Part shown: one piece after another, positions 6,527 to 7,545 of the stretch
How the letters are laid out: each line of letters starts with the position of its first letter
Position numbering within the stretch: the stretch's first letter is position 1
NCBI GenBank assembly: GCA_910587645.1
Contig: CAJUNA010000031.1
Location: 1 to 7,545, forward strand
Direction of reading: 5' to 3'
DNA from: an uncultured Oscillospiraceae bacterium
GTDB taxonomy: Bacteria > Bacillota > Clostridia > Oscillospirales > Oscillospiraceae
Length of the DNA stretch: 7,545 bases
Translations under genes and position numbers: made by a program
The notes under the pieces: generated by a model
Databases searched by the model: none
What the model was told of the DNA's origin: nothing
The model's input: only the letters and a program-made list of their open reading frames with translations

Positions 6527-7219
6527 TTATTGGTCTTTTCCTAACGCTTCCTCTAGTTTGCCAAGCGCACGTTTTTCGATGCGGGATACGTAAGAACGTG
6601 AAATCCCATACTCTGCCGCCAGTTCCCGCTGGGTGCGCGGAGGGCGGCCGCCTAAGCCGTACCGCTGGCGGATGATATCCGCTTCCCGCTCCGTTAGGCA
6701 CTCATTTACCAGCTGGCGTACCCGGATGTGGCTCTCACGCATGTCTAGGTCATCCAACATCGTATCCTCTACCCCTACTACGTCCATCAGGAACAGATTG
6801 TTGCCATCTTTGTCCGTTTCCAATGTTTCAGATAGCGATACCTCGCCTTGCAGCTTCTTTTGGCTGCGGAAGAACATGAGGATTTCATTTTCTATGCACC
6901 TAGCCGCATAAGTAGCCAGACGGACATTTTTCTCCGGCTTATAACTGGAAATTCCTTTTATCAGTCCGATGGTTCCAATAGAAATCAAATCATCCTGGTC
7001 TATAGTTTGGGTGTAATACTTCTTAATAATATGCGCTACTAGCCGCATATTCCTCTCCACGAGTACATTCCTAGCTTCCAGATCCCCCTGCGCGCAGCGG
7101 GCTAGATAGACCTGCTCTTCCTCCGCACTCAGCGGCTTAGGAAAGGAGCCGGCGTTTCCCGCCAGATGCAGGGATAAAAAAAGACTGCTGCGCAGCAGCA
7201 GCACAGCGGTTGTCAGCAT
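6527..7219 (-). CDS. sigK: RNA polymerase sporulation sigma factor SigK (pro-sigma-K)
   Basis: This 230-residue sigma-70 family protein directs late mother-cell transcription during sporulation. A hydrophobic N-terminus (MLTTAVLLLRSSLFLSLHLA) is the pro-sequence that anchors the precursor in the forespore-facing membrane until SpoIVFB-type cleavage. Next come FPKPLSAEEE, region 2.1-2.2 (RNVLVERNMRLVAHIIKKYY, DLISIGTIGLIKGI), region 2.3-2.4 (LATYAARCIENEILMFFRSQKK), and region 4 (LTEREADIIRQRYGLG, then TQRELAAEYGISRSYVSRIE, the -35 binding helix-turn-helix). The ATG at 7219 was chosen because AGGAGG (7234-7229) lies 9 bases upstream and it gives the family length; the frame stays open 49 codons further upstream, but that stretch contains the promoter. 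The gene is unbroken at the region where a skin element splits it in some relatives. The flagellin-like gene follows 83 bases later with no clear terminator. Confidence 0.95.
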   Translation of the reverse strand: MLTTAVLLLRSSLFLSLHLAGNAGSFPKPLSAEEEQVYLARCAQGDLEARNVLVERNMRLVAHIIKKYYTQTIDQDDLISIGTIGLIKGISSYKPEKNVRLATYAARCIENEILMFFRSQKKLQGEVSLSETLETDKDGNNLFLMDVVGVEDTMLDDLDMRESHIRVRQLVNECLTEREADIIRQRYGLGGRPPRTQRELAAEYGISRSYVSRIEKRALGKLEEALGKDQ

Positions 7220-7241
7220 GGTTTCATACCTCCTTTTTTCT

Positions 7242-7271
7242 ACGGTATGCACGGCGGGACTGTCCTTATTC
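7242..7271 (-). promoter_or_regulatory. Candidate sigma-E promoter of sigK
   Basis: On the minus strand GAATAAG (7271-7265) resembles the sigma-E -35 (kmATAtt). It is followed after 15 bases by CATACCGT (7249-7242), which matches CATACAnT at all defined positions but one. The start point would be near 7236, just before the AGGAGG of sigK, so the leader is very short. sigK is transcribed by sigma-E RNA polymerase in Bacillus subtilis, so the site fits the known circuit. Confidence 0.6.
7258..7267 (-). promoter_or_regulatory. Candidate SpoIIID binding site
   Basis: AAGGACAGTC on the minus strand matches the SpoIIID consensus WWRRACARNY at all ten positions. It lies in the spacer of the candidate sigma-E promoter and touches its -35. 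SpoIIID works with sigma-E to activate sigK in Bacillus subtilis. Because the motif is degenerate, a chance match is possible; the position and gene context are what make it credible. Confidence 0.5.
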
Positions 7272-7385
7272 ATATCATAGGTGACCTCATCCCGGCAACC
7301 TATCGGTTCATGCTCCACCAAATAGGAATGGTTGTGCGTATCGTCTAAAAACTGCCCTACGTCCACAAATTTATCTACAGTGGAG

Positions 7386-7444
7386 TGTCAACGCCAATTT
7401 GAAAATGTAAGAAAACGCCGAAGAAATTTTGTAGTTTTTCGGCG
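7386..7444 (+). repeat. IS21-like terminal inverted repeat, istB side
   Basis: This is the outer 59 bases of the right element. Two internal blocks, GAAAATGTAAG with AAAACGCCGAAG and then TTTTGTAGTTTT with TCGGCG, mirror those of the left element end. Of 59 positions, 47 agree when both are read inward from TGTCA. That degree of match is what is expected of the two opposite ends of one IS type. Confidence 0.75.
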
Positions 7445-7461
7445 GCAAGGGGGGGACAAAA

Positions 7462-7545
7462 TCAAGCGTTTCCTTGCTCAAAAAGAGTGTTCACGATTTG
7501 CTGTTTCTGGCGCATGAATTCCTTGCGTTCTTTCAAGCGGTAAGA
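7462..7545 (-). CDS. istB: IS21 helper ATPase IstB, C-terminal fragment
   Basis: The last 27 codons of a minus-strand gene end at TGA (7464-7462). The tail begins SYRLKERKEFMRQKQ and ends LFEQGNA. The basic 'SYRLKERKEF' stretch resembles the end of IstB-like AAA+ proteins of clostridial IS21 elements, but so short a piece cannot prove the family. Support comes from its place just inside an IS21-like end (18 bases from the inverted repeat) and from the istA-like start at the other element. IstB binds DNA and ATP and helps IstA choose the target. Confidence 0.55.
   Translation of the reverse strand, partial: SYRLKERKEFMRQKQQIVNTLFEQGNA

Larger units (their letters stand above)
7386..7545 (-). 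mobile_element. IS21-like element, istB-side end (partial)
   Basis: This is the 3' end of a second insertion sequence that continues beyond the right edge. It begins TGTCAACGCC at 7386, has the same internal pattern as the left element's end, and carries the tail of a minus-strand istB-like frame. Both elements therefore point the same way. It is inserted about 115 bases upstream of the candidate sigK promoter, in sequence where no gene is recognised (7272-7385), so sigK control appears intact. Confidence 0.78.

Noticed and set aside
7220..7366. N-terminal extension of SigK by 49 codons from a GTG at 7366
   Set aside because: The extension has no sigma-factor similarity, has no good ribosome binding site and covers the candidate promoter. 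The ATG at 7219 has AGGAGG at 9 bases and gives the family length.
7357..7392. TTGACA at the IS21-like terminus (minus strand) as part of a hybrid promoter driving sigK
   Set aside because: At 16-18 bases downstream there is no -10 like sequence; the TAGATA/GATAAA motifs are only 8-10 bases away.

Overview
The window looks like the chromosome of an endospore-forming, fairly GC-rich member of the Clostridia, probably Oscillospiraceae-like. The evidence is a complete sporulation sigma factor gene (sigK), Firmicutes-type ribosome binding sites (AGGAGG), a tRNA gene with encoded CCA, and the tandem serine recombinases and IS21-type elements common in gut Clostridia. The genus cannot be fixed from the sequence.

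Layout: (1) Positions 1-192 are the istA-side end of an IS21-like element that runs off the left edge. (2) Positions 193 to about 2996 are a decayed mobile-element module with three serine recombinase reading frames in tandem on the plus strand. The first has lost its N-terminal half to the IS insertion. The second is a small resolvase-like protein with Ala where the catalytic Ser belongs and an unrelated tail. The third has lost its catalytic start and carries an in-frame TAG. No complete, catalytically credible recombinase remains. (3) Positions 3029-3231 hold a terminator, a tRNA-Ser(GGA) gene on the minus strand and its promoter. (4) Positions 3278-6522 hold a 1041-residue flagellin-family protein on the minus strand, with a terminator behind it and a sigma-28-like promoter in front. 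(5) Positions 6527-7271 hold sigK on the minus strand with a candidate sigma-E promoter and an overlapping SpoIIID site. (6) Positions 7386-7545 are the istB-side end of a second IS21-like element in the same orientation as the first.

How it fits together: the host core is sigK, the flagellin-like gene and tRNA-Ser, all on the minus strand. The recombinase remnant lies downstream of the tRNA, and IS21-like copies bracket the whole block in direct orientation. The flagellin-like gene starts 83 bases after sigK with no clear terminator between them, so it could be transcribed from its own promoter, from the sporulation promoter, or from both.

The most unusual item is the flagellin-like protein. 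Its D1 and C-terminal assembly regions are recognisable, its usual N-terminal D0 helix is replaced by a short Ser/Lys-rich leader, and its variable middle is a very large insert that ends in a glycine-rich repeat of about 30 residues, probably a beta-helix. This may be a decorated or repurposed flagellin.
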